A stretch of 64,000 bases of DNA, taken from Paenibacillus sp. HB172176. Its GTDB lineage: Bacteria > Bacillota > Bacilli > Paenibacillales > Paenibacillaceae. The translations under genes were made by a program, and so were the position numbers. Every line of letters begins with the position of its first letter. Positions within the stretch are counted from its first letter, which is position 1. The stretch lies in assembly GCF_011947265.1 (NCBI RefSeq), contig NZ_JAATHD010000020.1:55662-119661 (forward strand), given 5' to 3'. Positions 17,795 to 25,838 of this stretch are shown one piece after another. The notes beneath the pieces are model-generated. The model had not been told where the DNA came from, did not search any database, and was given only the letters and a program-made list of their open reading frames with translations.

Positions 17795-17835
17795 TATTAT
17801 ATCATTTAATAACTATTGGAAAAGAGGGAATGAGC

Positions 17836-18384
17836 ATGGCTGAAATTAGAATTCGGAATACGGAAGAGCGTATTCAAGGGGAAGAAAACGTACGCGCGTT
17901 CCTGGAAAGCCAGGAGGTGCTCTATGAGCATTGGAATCCGTCCAAGCTGCCTGCGGAGCTGCAGGATAAATTCATCTTATCCGACGACGAGAAGCAACAA
18001 ATACTTAACACCTTCGATGCGGAAATCAATGATCTTGCAGGCCGCAGAGGCTACAAAACCTGGGATATTATCGCTCTGTCAGATGCGACTCCGAATCTCG
18101 AGGAGCTTCTGAAGAAATTCGAGAACGTGCATACACATACCGAAGACGAGGTGCGCGCCATTACAGCGGGCAAGGGGATATTTATTATCAAAGGCACGGA
18201 AGAGGTCGGTTACTTTGATGTCGAACTCGAAGCCGGCGACGTTATTTCCGTTCCCGAGCATAAGCCACATTTCTTCACGTTAATGGATAATCGTCAAATT
18301 GTCGCCGTTCGTCTGTTCATCGAAACCGAAGGCTGGATTGCGCATCCGTATGCCGATTCAAGCTTTCAATCCGCTACGAAATAA
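17836..18384 (+). CDS. mtnD: acireductone dioxygenase
   Basis: 182 residues from the second ATG (17836); the first in-frame ATG, two codons earlier, sits almost on the AAGAGGG ribosome binding site. It is a cupin fold with metal ligands His99, His101 and Glu105 in HTHTEDEVR and His145 in KPHFFTL. ARD oxidises acireductone in the methionine salvage pathway to 2-keto-4-methylthiobutyrate and formate (Fe form) or to an off-pathway product (Ni form). It is a lone plus-strand gene between a good promoter and a strong terminator, away from other mtn genes. Confidence 0.94.
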   Translation: MAEIRIRNTEERIQGEENVRAFLESQEVLYEHWNPSKLPAELQDKFILSDDEKQQILNTFDAEINDLAGRRGYKTWDIIALSDATPNLEELLKKFENVHTHTEDEVRAITAGKGIFIIKGTEEVGYFDVELEAGDVISVPEHKPHFFTLMDNRQIVAVRLFIETEGWIAHPYADSSFQSATK

Positions 18385-18415
18385 TCCGCTCAATTTGAAC
18401 GGATCGGACTGACAG

Positions 18416-18466
18416 CAAGCCCCCGCTTTCCCATGAATCATGGGAAAGCGGGGGCTTGTTTTTTCT
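18416..18466 (+). terminator. intrinsic terminator after mtnD
   Basis: A 19-bp G+C-rich perfect stem (18417-18435 with 18439-18457) is followed by a T-rich tail (18458-18466). It separates mtnD from the convergent HAD gene. Confidence 0.92.
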
Positions 18467-18475
18467 ATCAATCCG

Positions 18476-19264
18476 TTATTCCTGCAGAAGCTGAAGCAGC
18501 TGCTCCAAATTCGATATTTCATAACTGGGTACGATCTCGTCATTTCGCTTCATGCCATGTCGGTTAATCCATACAGATGTCATTCCAATCGTATTGGCGC
18601 CGAGAATGTCCGTAGTCAGCTTGTCCCCCACCATAATCCCATGTTCGGGCTCGATGCCCAGCCTCTCAAGCGCATGCTTGAAGATTGCGGCGCTCGGCTT
18701 TCCTTCGCCGAAATCACCGGAAATGATAATATGATCGAAATAAGGAATAAGCTGCGGTACATTGTCAAGCTTCTCCTTCTGCAAATCCGGTGAACCGTTC
18801 GTCAGCAGAAGCAGCTTATATTTCGCTTTAAGCGCATCAAGAACGCGGTAGGTCTCTTCATAGACAATTGGTCTCGCCCGCCGCTCGGCCGGGAATTGCT
18901 CAGCGAGCGTTGCGCCCAACTCCTCATTATGTACTCCGAGAGACTTCAGCCCGTTCGTCCATGCGGATTTGCGATAGCCTGGAGCGAGCTCTTGCAGCTT
19001 GCGGAATTCAACCTGCTCCCCGCCTGTGAAATCCCCCCACAAAGCTTCGAATGGATTTATGCCGATCATCTTCGTGAATGGATAGGTTTCATACGTTTCA
19101 TACAGAGCTCTTGCTTCTCTGCGCACCGCTTCTTCCAGTTCATTCGCATCTATTCCCGCTTCTTCGGCCCCCCGCCGACATGTAGCCTGGAATGCCTCCT
19201 TTACGCTGCGATCATCCCATAACAGCGTGTCGTCAAGATCGAATAATACCGCTTGTTTTGCCAT
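18476..19264 (-). CDS. HAD-superfamily hydrolase, YjjG/YsaA-like
   Basis: 262 residues from the ATG at 19264, where the family usually starts (MAKQAVLFDLDDTL). An ATG at 19288, overlapping the previous stop as TAATG, would add eight residues; AAGGGGAG lies between the two. HAD motif I is FDLDDTL, motif II is LLTNGSP, the motif III Lys is in GEGKPSAAIF, and motif IV is MVGDKLTTDILGA. A C1 helical cap covers residues about 15-95. YjjG-type members dephosphorylate non-canonical nucleotides, but the substrate here is unproven. Confidence 0.85.
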   Translation of the reverse strand: MAKQAVLFDLDDTLLWDDRSVKEAFQATCRRGAEEAGIDANELEEAVRREARALYETYETYPFTKMIGINPFEALWGDFTGGEQVEFRKLQELAPGYRKSAWTNGLKSLGVHNEELGATLAEQFPAERRARPIVYEETYRVLDALKAKYKLLLLTNGSPDLQKEKLDNVPQLIPYFDHIIISGDFGEGKPSAAIFKHALERLGIEPEHGIMVGDKLTTDILGANTIGMTSVWINRHGMKRNDEIVPSYEISNLEQLLQLLQE

Positions 19265-19287
19265 TTGCAACCGTTCTCCCCTTGCCA

Positions 19288-19794
19288 TTAATTTTCTTCA
19301 ATCATGATGTTGTTCGCCTTCGCGAACTCTCTCAGTTTACTTTCCATATTTTCTGTGGGAAACCGATTCAACGTTTTGGAGAATGTCCAATTGGCTCCCT
19401 TCTGAGGAATGATAGTAATCATTCCTTGTTGAAATCGGATGCTCTTCAACCCCTCAATTGTATAACGCTTGTCGCCGGTGAACCTGCGAGATTGCACAAA
19501 ATCTTTCCCGATCAGCAGATAGGGGCGGCGGAAGAAGAATAGCGCAGCCAACGCAACATAGCAAAGCAAAGTAACAGCATACATCGTATCCATCTCAAAA
19601 TCAGGATTGCTGTTCATCAGAATGCTGTACAGAATGACGAACAACAGGAGCAGAATCGGCACGAATATATTCCTGCCTTTGAAGCGCTCAACCTTCTCTC
19701 CTCCAAGAACGAGTTGGCCCGAGCCTTGCTTCTTGCGCTGCTGATTGATTTTGCTCATATTTTTGCGCACTCTGCGTTCCCAAGATCTAGACAT
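19288..19794 (-). CDS. conserved membrane protein of unknown function
   Basis: 168 residues. A basic, Arg/Lys/Gln-rich N-terminus (1-40) is followed by two hydrophobic segments (about 44-62 and 71-89). A soluble tail follows, with LLIGKDFVQSRRF, IRFQQGMITII and a helical C-terminus. The layout suggests a PH-like or sensor-type domain held at the membrane, but I recognise no named family. It has an AAGGGGGA ribosome binding site. The stop overlaps a potential start of the HAD gene, and the gene follows the DUF896 gene by 26 nt, so it probably shares a transcript with both. Confidence 0.7.
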   Translation of the reverse strand: MSRSWERRVRKNMSKINQQRKKQGSGQLVLGGEKVERFKGRNIFVPILLLLFVILYSILMNSNPDFEMDTMYAVTLLCYVALAALFFFRRPYLLIGKDFVQSRRFTGDKRYTIEGLKSIRFQQGMITIIPQKGANWTFSKTLNRFPTENMESKLREFAKANNIMIEEN

Positions 19795-19820
19795 ACCTGT
19801 TCATCCCCCTTCTTGTTCAA

Positions 19821-20015
19821 TTACGATTGCCCGTTTGTTTCTTCATCCTCGACATATTTAATCGAATCGAGCTGTTGTTTGAAATTACGCTTGAAATTGT
19901 TCAAATACTGCCCTCTAAGCTCATTTCTTTCCTGTATTTCCTCATCAGTCAGCCCAATCGTTTTATTCTTTCTTGCTAGCTCATTAATACGGGCAACAAC
20001 TTTCTCGAATTCCAT
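19821..20015 (-). CDS. DUF896 family protein (YnzC-like)
   Basis: 64 residues, beginning MEFEKVVARINELARKNK with GLTDEEIQERNELRGQYL, the hallmark of the DUF896/YnzC family, a small two-helix protein. In B. subtilis ynzC is downstream of yneA and yneB in the SOS locus. The same neighbourhood here (yneA-like gene at 20179, lexA divergent) supports the assignment. The molecular function is unknown. A terminator lies between it and yneA. Confidence 0.9.
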   Translation of the reverse strand: MEFEKVVARINELARKNKTIGLTDEEIQERNELRGQYLNNFKRNFKQQLDSIKYVEDEETNGQS

Positions 20016-20118
20016 TTCGATGCACCTTCCTCTCTCTATGGCTGAAGCTCTCTACACCTTACTTTGACATTACCAACATAGCGTTGTCAAGGAAACAGCG
20101 TTTTTGATAGGCCTAGTT

Positions 20119-20162
20119 AAAAAAAACAAAAGCAGCCCCGTCTAGAAACCTGACAGGACTGC
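20119..20162 (-). terminator. intrinsic terminator after yneA
   Basis: On the minus strand a 7-bp stem (20162-20156 with 20138-20132) is followed by TTTTGTTTTTTTT (20131-20119). The T-run is strong and the stem includes one G-T pair. Confidence 0.7.
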
Positions 20163-20178
20163 CCCATATAACCAAATT

Positions 20179-20556
20179 CTAATTGTTCGGAATGATTAAT
20201 TTCTGTCCGGGCGTAATCGTCTCAGACTGCAGTTGATTTCGATCTTTGATACGAAAAACCATAAAGCCGATGCTCGACTTGCGACCTTCCAATCGACTGG
20301 CGATAGACCAGAGCGTGTCACCGCTCGAAACAACAACAACTTGCTCCCCCTCGGACGCTTCGGCAACATGCATGGACGACGCATTCGACCCCATAACGAG
20401 GAAACTCGTAAACACGAGAACAAAAAACATAAAGCTGACAACAATCTTGGCGCCATGCTTTCTCAAGCCGCTCATCTGCTTTGACAATAAAGGCTTCTCC
20501 AGTTGATTATTGGCGCTATGTATGGATTGATACGAACTCGGATTCATTACTATCAC
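20179..20556 (-). CDS. yneA: SOS-induced cell division suppressor YneA (LysM protein)
   Basis: 125 residues. A GTG at 20556 has GGGGTG 7 nt upstream; a TTG at 20562 and an ATG at 20547 are alternatives. Structure: short cytoplasmic N-terminus, one membrane segment (about 35-58), then an extracytoplasmic LysM domain (VVVVSSGDTLWSIASRLEG ... ITPGQKLIIP). YneA delays septation during the SOS response in Bacillus. It is divergent from lexA, with three LexA-type operators between the genes, so DNA damage should induce it. Confidence 0.9.
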   Translation of the reverse strand: MIVMNPSSYQSIHSANNQLEKPLLSKQMSGLRKHGAKIVVSFMFFVLVFTSFLVMGSNASSMHVAEASEGEQVVVVSSGDTLWSIASRLEGRKSSIGFMVFRIKDRNQLQSETITPGQKLIIPNN

Positions 20557-20568
20557 AATCAATCACCC

Positions 20569-20582
20569 CAAACGTTTGTTCT
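20569..20582. promoter_or_regulatory. LexA operator 1 (yneA-proximal)
   Basis: CAAACGTTTGTTCT matches the Bacillota SOS box CGAAC-N4-GTTCG with one mismatch in each half. It lies just upstream of the yneA start region. Confidence 0.6.
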
Positions 20583-20597
20583 GATTACAACTTAACA

Positions 20598-20611
20598 CGA
20601 ACAAGCGTTTG
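20598..20611. promoter_or_regulatory. LexA operator 2 (central)
   Basis: CGAACAAGCGTTTG matches CGAAC-N4-GTTYG exactly. It is the best SOS box of the intergenic region, placed to control yneA and possibly lexA. Confidence 0.85.
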
Positions 20612-20643
20612 CGTCAACAAAAAAATACGAACCTCTGTGCTCG

Positions 20644-20657
20644 GGAACTTATGTTTG
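20644..20657. promoter_or_regulatory. LexA operator 3 over the lexA promoter
   Basis: GGAACTTATGTTTG differs from CGAAC-N4-GTTYG only at the first base. Its right end overlaps the putative lexA -35 element, as expected for autoregulation. Confidence 0.7.
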
Positions 20658-20683
20658 TATGATTGGCGTTTGTATGCTATAAT
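20655..20683 (+). promoter_or_regulatory. lexA promoter
   Basis: TTGTAT (20655-20660), a 17-nt spacer, and TATAAT (20678-20683). The -10 is perfect and the -35 is half-matched and overlaps LexA operator 3. Confidence 0.65.
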
Positions 20684-20715
20684 TTGTCACAATAATAAGA
20701 ATGGAGCTGATGAAC

Positions 20716-21339
20716 GTGTCGAAGATTTCCAAACGGCAAAATTCGATCCTTGAATTTATAAAGCAAGAAGTGAAAGATAAAGGCTACCCGCCATCAGTCA
20801 GAGAAATCGCTGAAGCGGTCGGTCTGTTGTCTTCCTCAACAGTACACGGTCATCTCGACAGACTCGAGAAGAAGGGTTTTATACGCCGCGACCCGACGAA
20901 GCCTCGAGCGATTGAAATTCTCAACAATGACAGCGCAGGAGATAATTTGATTCGATTCCCTGTAGCGCAGGTGCCGATTGTCGGCAAAGTAACAGCCGGC
21001 ATACCAATTACCGCAACGGAGAACATTGAGGATTATTTCCCCCTCCCCTCTCATTATGTGAACAACAACAACGTATTTATTCTGAACGTAGTCGGCGACA
21101 GCATGATCGAAGCCGGTATACATAACGGCGATTATGTCATCGTGCGTCAACAACAGACCGCCAATAACGGAGATATTGTCGTCGCCATGACGGACGACGA
21201 CGAAGCAACCGTGAAAACCTTCTTCAAGGAGAAAGACCATATTCGCCTGCAGCCGCAGAACGCTGCAATGGACCCGATTCTTCTTAACAACGTTACGATT
21301 CTCGGCAAAGTAATCGGCTTGTTCCGGGATATTCATTGA
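20716..21339 (+). CDS. lexA: SOS transcriptional repressor LexA
   Basis: 207 residues from the GTG at 20716, which is 9 nt after GGAG and aligns with the usual SKxSKRQ start; ATG codons 15 and 6 nt earlier are less likely. The N-terminal winged helix (1-70) contains YPPSVREIAEAVGL and SSSTVHGHL. The autocleavage site is Ala94-Gly95 in KVTAGIP. The peptidase dyad is Ser129 in VVGDSM and Lys167 in ATVKTFF. It represses SOS genes until RecA filaments stimulate its self-cleavage. It is divergent from yneA and autoregulated through operators at 20598-20657. Confidence 0.96.
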   Translation: MSKISKRQNSILEFIKQEVKDKGYPPSVREIAEAVGLLSSSTVHGHLDRLEKKGFIRRDPTKPRAIEILNNDSAGDNLIRFPVAQVPIVGKVTAGIPITATENIEDYFPLPSHYVNNNNVFILNVVGDSMIEAGIHNGDYVIVRQQQTANNGDIVVAMTDDDEATVKTFFKEKDHIRLQPQNAAMDPILLNNVTILGKVIGLFRDIH

Positions 21340-21342
21340 TTC

Positions 21343-21373
<31 letters not shown>

Positions 21374-21390
21374 TACGAATAACAAACTCA

Positions 21391-21435
21391 GGGGCTGCTT
21401 GCGAAGAAGAAATTCTTTGAAGGCGCCCCGTTTTC
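21391..21435 (+). terminator. lexA terminator
   Basis: A long imperfect hairpin: GGGGC (21391-21395) pairs with GCCCC (21425-21429), with a mostly paired inner stem and a GAAA tip. It is followed by GTTTT. Confidence 0.7.
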
Positions 21436-21521
21436 GTTCGCCTGGAAAAGCTTTGATCGGCATCGTTTTACATAAGCATTGCAAGGTCATTCCGGCATCT
21501 CTGTGCTGCAACATTAGCGCT

Positions 21522-21574
21522 TAATTAAAACGGGGGCAATTCGGAAGAATGAATATTCTTCCGAATTGCCCCCG
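21522..21574 (-). terminator. glnA terminator
   Basis: A near-perfect palindrome at 21531-21574 (stem of about 20 bp) is followed on the minus strand by TTTTAATTAA (21530-21521). It ends the glnRA transcript and lies between convergent lexA and glnA. Confidence 0.88.
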
Positions 21575-21617
21575 TACATGCTGCCACACGTTCAATATGA
21601 CAACGGCCTCTCCAGTG

Positions 21618-22946
21618 TTAGTACAGCGTCAAATACTGATCTCTCTCCCACTCGTGAACCTGGGTTCTATACATATCCCATTCGATTTCTTTCAATTCAT
21701 AAAAATGGGCCAAAGCATGATCGCCAAGCGCGTCGCAGATCACGTCGCTTCTCAGCATTTCGTCCAGCGCTTCCTTCAGGTTGACCGGAAGACTTGGAAT
21801 TCCCGCGTCAACGCGCTCTTCTTCCGACATGATATAGATATTGCGGTCGGTAGGAGATGGCAGCGGAAGCTTGTTCTGAATGCCGTCGAGTCCGGCTTTC
21901 AGCATAACCGCAAGCGCCAGATAAGGATTCGCGGCCGGATCCGGATTGCGAATTTCTACGCGAGTAGACAAGCCTCGCGATGCCGGAATACGAATCATCG
22001 GGGAGCGGTTGCTTGCCGACCATGCAACATAGCAAGGCGCTTCATAACCGGGTACCAGACGCTTATACGAGTTGACAGTCGGGTTCGTAATTGCAGCCAT
22101 CGCGCGTGCATGCTGCAGAATGCCTGCCATATAATAACGAGCGGTTTCGCTGAGTCCGAGCTTGTCCTTCTCGTCATAGAACGTATTCGTATTGCCGTTG
22201 AACAGCGACTGATGACAATGCATGCCGGAGCCGTTCACGCCGAACAAAGGCTTTGGCATGAAGGTCGCGTGAAGGCCGTGAACGCGGGCGATCGTTTTCA
22301 CGACCAGCTTGAAGGTTTGAATCTGATCGGCCGCACGAATCGCGTCGGCATATTTGAAATCAATCTCATGCTGGCCGGGAGCAACCTCATGATGGGATGC
22401 TTCAATCTCGAACCCCATCTCCTCCAGCGTCAACACGATTTCGCGGCGGCAATTCTCACCCATGTCCATCGGCGCCAAATCGAAGTAGCCGCCTTGATCG
22501 TTAAGCTCAGTCGTCGGTTCGCCGTTCGCATTCGTCTTGAACAGGAAAAATTCCGGCTCCGGCCCTACGTTCATCGCGGTGTAGCCCATTTCTTCCGCTT
22601 CCTTCAAGCAACGTTTGAGAATACCCCTTGGGTCTCCCGCGAACGGTGTGCCGTCAGGCATATAAATATCGCAGATCAGTCTGGCGATTCGATCCTCGGC
22701 AATCCAAGGGAACACAACCCACGTATCAAGATCCGGGTATAAGTACATATCAGATTCTTCTATTCGGACATAGCCTTCAATGGACGAGCCGTCGAACATC
22801 ATCTTGTTATCCAGAGCCTTGTCCAGCTGATTAACCGGAATTTCCACATTCTTGATTGTGCCCAGCAAATCGGTAAATTGCAATCGAATGAATCGAACAT
22901 TCTGTTCTGCGGCAATGCGTTTAATATCCTCTTTCGTGAAACTCAC
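21618..22946 (-). CDS. glnA: glutamine synthetase, type I
   Basis: 442 residues, the GSI-alpha length of Bacillota (about 444). Landmarks: FDGSSIEGYVRIEESDMYL (the FDGSS loop), NVGPEPEFFLF and EASHHEVAPGQHEIDF (metal and glutamate site), NGSGMHCHQSL, KRLVPGYEAP, and RIPASRG. It makes glutamine from glutamate, ammonia and ATP in the cytosol. GSI-alpha enzymes lack adenylylation and are feedback-inhibited by glutamine, then bind and activate GlnR. It is the second gene of glnRA, 29 nt after glnR, and shares its promoter. Confidence 0.97.
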   Translation of the reverse strand: MSFTKEDIKRIAAEQNVRFIRLQFTDLLGTIKNVEIPVNQLDKALDNKMMFDGSSIEGYVRIEESDMYLYPDLDTWVVFPWIAEDRIARLICDIYMPDGTPFAGDPRGILKRCLKEAEEMGYTAMNVGPEPEFFLFKTNANGEPTTELNDQGGYFDLAPMDMGENCRREIVLTLEEMGFEIEASHHEVAPGQHEIDFKYADAIRAADQIQTFKLVVKTIARVHGLHATFMPKPLFGVNGSGMHCHQSLFNGNTNTFYDEKDKLGLSETARYYMAGILQHARAMAAITNPTVNSYKRLVPGYEAPCYVAWSASNRSPMIRIPASRGLSTRVEIRNPDPAANPYLALAVMLKAGLDGIQNKLPLPSPTDRNIYIMSEEERVDAGIPSLPVNLKEALDEMLRSDVICDALGDHALAHFYELKEIEWDMYRTQVHEWERDQYLTLY

Positions 22947-22975
22947 AGAATCATCTCCTTGTGCTTCATTTGTTG

Positions 22976-23386
22976 TTAGCGCTTATTTAAGAAACGAGTA
23001 AGCTGTCCCTGAATAAGGGATGCCTGTCCCGGTCTCTTCTCCAGTAGCTGTTGCTTCAACATACGGTGCAGCTGTTGATCTGAAAGCTCCTTGCGCTTCA
23101 CTTCGGACTGCTCGCTTACGATTGTCGCGTCATCGGATTCCTTGGATACCGGATTCATGACTTGCTTGATGCCCGCGATATTAACGCCTTTCTCAATCAA
23201 TGACTTGATTTCAAGCAATCTCTCCACATCGTTAAACGAGAACAACCGTTGATTGCCCGCAGTTCTTGCAGGCACAATCAATTCATGCTGCTCGTAATAA
23301 CGGATTTGTCTGGCTGTTAAATCCGTTAGCTTCATGACGATGCCAATTGGAAATAATGCCATATTTCTGCGAATTTCATCAGCCAT
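22976..23386 (-). CDS. glnR: MerR-family nitrogen regulator GlnR
   Basis: 136 residues. The N-terminal MerR winged helix (about 11-80) shows FPIGIVMKLTDLTARQIRYYEQHELIVPARTxGNQRLFS. The C-terminal tail is helical and ends KRPGQASLIQGQLTRFLNKR, matching the amphipathic feedback tail of GlnR. It represses glnRA and other nitrogen genes when glutamine is abundant. It is the first gene of the glnRA operon. Confidence 0.95.
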   Translation of the reverse strand: MADEIRRNMALFPIGIVMKLTDLTARQIRYYEQHELIVPARTAGNQRLFSFNDVERLLEIKSLIEKGVNIAGIKQVMNPVSKESDDATIVSEQSEVKRKELSDQQLHRMLKQQLLEKRPGQASLIQGQLTRFLNKR

Positions 23387-23422
23387 CCCGCATCAACCTT
23401 CCAGTCGCTCATTTATAGGTAC

Positions 23423-23451
23423 ATTGTATCGTCCCTCCATATATGTGTCAA
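23423..23451 (-). promoter_or_regulatory. glnRA promoter overlapping the ynbB stop codon
   Basis: On the minus strand: TTGACA (23451-23446), a 17-nt spacer, and TACAAT (23428-23423). The -35 is perfect and includes the last bases of ynbB. A 17-nt stretch ending at this -35 keeps the right half TGACA of the GlnR box TGTNA-N7-TNACA, but its left half (CCTTA) matches poorly, so GlnR binding here is uncertain. Confidence 0.8.
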
Positions 23452-24740
23452 GTTATGTAAGGTTTAATCACAATTAAACCCGAGCTGACCAGCTTTTGAA
23501 GCGCCAATATAATGCCGTATTTCACATGCGCGTAAGTTAACCCTCCTTGCATGTAAGCAATATAAGGCTCCCGAATCGGAGCATCCGCCGACAGCTCCAG
23601 ACTCCCCCCCTGGATGAACGTTCCCGCAGCCATAACAACGGGACTGTCGTAACCGGGCATGTCCCATGGCTCCGGAGTGACATGAGCGTCCACTGCAGCA
23701 GCTTCCTGGATGCCCTGCACGAATGCGATGAGCTGCTCGGGCGAACTGAATTGAACGGCTTGAATGAGGTCGGTTCGCGGCTCATCCCATTTCGGCTTCG
23801 ACACGAAGCCCAGCCTCTCGAAGACGCCTGCGGCGAGCACGCTTCCTTTCACGGCTTGTCCGACAAGATGCGGAGCAAGAAACAGACCTTGAAAGATGGA
23901 ACGCAAAGTTCCTAACATGGCGCCAACCTCGGCGCCTATGCCCGGAGCCGTCAGCCTATACGCAGCGGCATCTACGAAAGCCTGCTTGCCGGCGATATAT
24001 CCGCCGGTCTCGGCAAGACCTCCGCCCGGATTTTTGATTAGCGAGCCTGCCATCAGATCAACGCCTGCCTCGGTCGGCTCTAAGTATTCTGTAAATTCGC
24101 CGTAGCAATTATCCACGAACACGATAATATCCTCTCGGATCGCCTTGATCCCCTTCACCATCTCGCCAATCTCCGAGACGGTGAACGAGGATCGCCAGCT
24201 ATAGCCTCTCGAACGCTGAATGCCTACCACTTTCGTCTTCTCATTGATCAAGCTTCTTACTTTAGGCCAATCCACACAGCCGTCCGGCAGCAATTCCGCT
24301 TCCGCGTAAGTAATTCCCCAATCACAAAGCGAGCCCTTTCCGTCGCCTTTCTTGCCAATTACCTTATGCAGCGTGTCATAAGGCGAACCCGTCATATACA
24401 GCAGCTCGTCGCCCGGACGAAGCACGCCGAACAGCGCGCACGATATCGTATGTGTGCCCGAAGCGAAATGCGGCCTCACCAGCGCCGCCTCAGCTCCCAT
24501 AACCTCGGCGTAGACGAGATCCAACACTTCTCTGCCGCGATCATTGTAGCCATAGCCCGTCGACCCCGCAAAGTGATAGTCGCTTACCTGATAACGCTTG
24601 AACGCTTCAATAACCTTCCACTGATTTCGTTCGGCTATCCTCTCAATACGCTGAAACAGGCTTGCCGCTTCCTGCTCCACTGCATCCGCCAGCGCGCCCA
24701 ACTGCTCCCGCAGCGCTCTCTCTTCTAGTTGCTCCTTCAT
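23448..24740 (-). CDS. ynbB: PLP-dependent methionine gamma-lyase/aluminium-resistance family protein YnbB
   Basis: 430 residues. A fold-type I PLP enzyme: cofactor-stacking region HFASGTHTIS, aspartate FVDNCYGEF, and the Schiff-base lysine probably in AGSLIKNPGGG. This family is often annotated as aluminium resistance protein or cystathionine beta/gamma-lyase-like; its true substrate is not settled. In B. subtilis ynbB lies between spoVK and glnR, exactly as here. The gene is 36 nt after spoVK. Confidence 0.9.
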   Translation of the reverse strand: MKEQLEERALREQLGALADAVEQEAASLFQRIERIAERNQWKVIEAFKRYQVSDYHFAGSTGYGYNDRGREVLDLVYAEVMGAEAALVRPHFASGTHTISCALFGVLRPGDELLYMTGSPYDTLHKVIGKKGDGKGSLCDWGITYAEAELLPDGCVDWPKVRSLINEKTKVVGIQRSRGYSWRSSFTVSEIGEMVKGIKAIREDIIVFVDNCYGEFTEYLEPTEAGVDLMAGSLIKNPGGGLAETGGYIAGKQAFVDAAAYRLTAPGIGAEVGAMLGTLRSIFQGLFLAPHLVGQAVKGSVLAAGVFERLGFVSKPKWDEPRTDLIQAVQFSSPEQLIAFVQGIQEAAAVDAHVTPEPWDMPGYDSPVVMAAGTFIQGGSLELSADAPIREPYIAYMQGGLTYAHVKYGIILALQKLVSSGLIVIKPYIT

Positions 24741-24775
24741 TACCGCACGGCTCCTTCAATTTGGGAATTGCATCA

Positions 24776-25759
24776 TTATAGCTTCAAATCCTCCGGTCTG
24801 ATCGCCATCAACTCGCTTTTCGCCGGAATCGAATTTGAATAGTGATTAATCAGTCTTACCGCTTGATGGCGCACGGCCTTCTCGATTGTATTTCGAACAA
24901 AACGGGCATTGCTGAACGAGAAGCAGTCGTTCTGCTTCTCTTGATGCAGATGTTGTCTAAGCTTGAACACCGTCTGCGGCAGAAGCACGTAATCCCGCTC
25001 CTTCACCATCAACTCGCCAATTTGCATCAACTGATCAACCGAATAATCCGGAAAATCAATCTGAATCGGGAACCTCGAAGGCAATCCCGGATTCGTCATC
25101 AGGAATTGATCGATTTCCAGCGGATAACCGGCCAGAATCAGTACAAATTGACTGCGATGATCCTCCATTGCCTTCACCAGCGTATCAATGGCTTCCTTGC
25201 CGAAATCCTTCTCTCCTCCTCGAGCCAGGCTGTACGCCTCGTCAACGAACAGGACGCCGCCAATTGCCTTGCGCACCAAATCTCTTGTTTTCTGCGCGGT
25301 ATGCCCAATATATTCACCTACAAGATCCGCTCTTTCAACTTCGATCAGATGCCCTTTCGAGAGAACGCCCATTTTCTGGAACAGCTTCGCAACAATGCGC
25401 GCAATCGTCGTTTTCCCCGTACCGGGATTTCCTTTGAAAATCATATGATACATCTGGGAACCGCCCATGAGACCCGCTTCCGAGCGCATCCGGCTAATGT
25501 AAAGCAGCGCGTAAACCTCGTACACAAGCGCCTTCACATTCTCCATGCCGATCATGGCTTCGAGTTCCTTCTGAATATCTGCAAACTGATCAACGGCCGG
25601 CAGAGGCTTGACAGCAGGAATCGGCTCTGCTTCCAGTGCCTGAGCCGATGCTCCGCCTCCGTAATGTTCCTGACTTCTAAGCACGACATTGATTTGCCGG
25701 GAGGGTCTGTTCGTTCCGTCGCCTGGTCCCGATATGACGTGTCCGCTCATCTGACGCAT
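24776..25759 (-). CDS. spoVK: stage V sporulation protein K, CbxX/CfqX-type AAA+ ATPase
   Basis: 327 residues from the ATG at 25759, 6 nt after AAAGGA; a GTG one codon earlier is also possible. AAA+ motifs: Walker A GNPGTGKTT, Walker B VLFVDEAYSL, sensor 1 VLILAGY, and arginine finger LPSRFP. The first 75 residues are a poorly conserved leader. SpoVK is made in the mother cell and is needed for spore maturation; the biochemical substrate is unknown. It supports a sporulating host. Confidence 0.93.
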   Translation of the reverse strand: MRQMSGHVISGPGDGTNRPSRQINVVLRSQEHYGGGASAQALEAEPIPAVKPLPAVDQFADIQKELEAMIGMENVKALVYEVYALLYISRMRSEAGLMGGSQMYHMIFKGNPGTGKTTIARIVAKLFQKMGVLSKGHLIEVERADLVGEYIGHTAQKTRDLVRKAIGGVLFVDEAYSLARGGEKDFGKEAIDTLVKAMEDHRSQFVLILAGYPLEIDQFLMTNPGLPSRFPIQIDFPDYSVDQLMQIGELMVKERDYVLLPQTVFKLRQHLHQEKQNDCFSFSNARFVRNTIEKAVRHQAVRLINHYSNSIPAKSELMAIRPEDLKL

Positions 25760-25838
25760 CACCTATCCTTTATACAGAAGCTGTGGCGGAATCCCGCTCT
25801 ACATATTTATTCTATCTAGCTTCCGCATATTAGCAGAT

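Noticed and set aside
17694..17829. S-box or T-box riboswitch before metH
   Set aside because: Only 136 nt separate metH and mtnD, with a plus-strand promoter inside and no leader-like helices or terminator.
21549..22742. 397-codon plus-strand open frame
   Set aside because: Antisense to glnA and begins in the glnA terminator.
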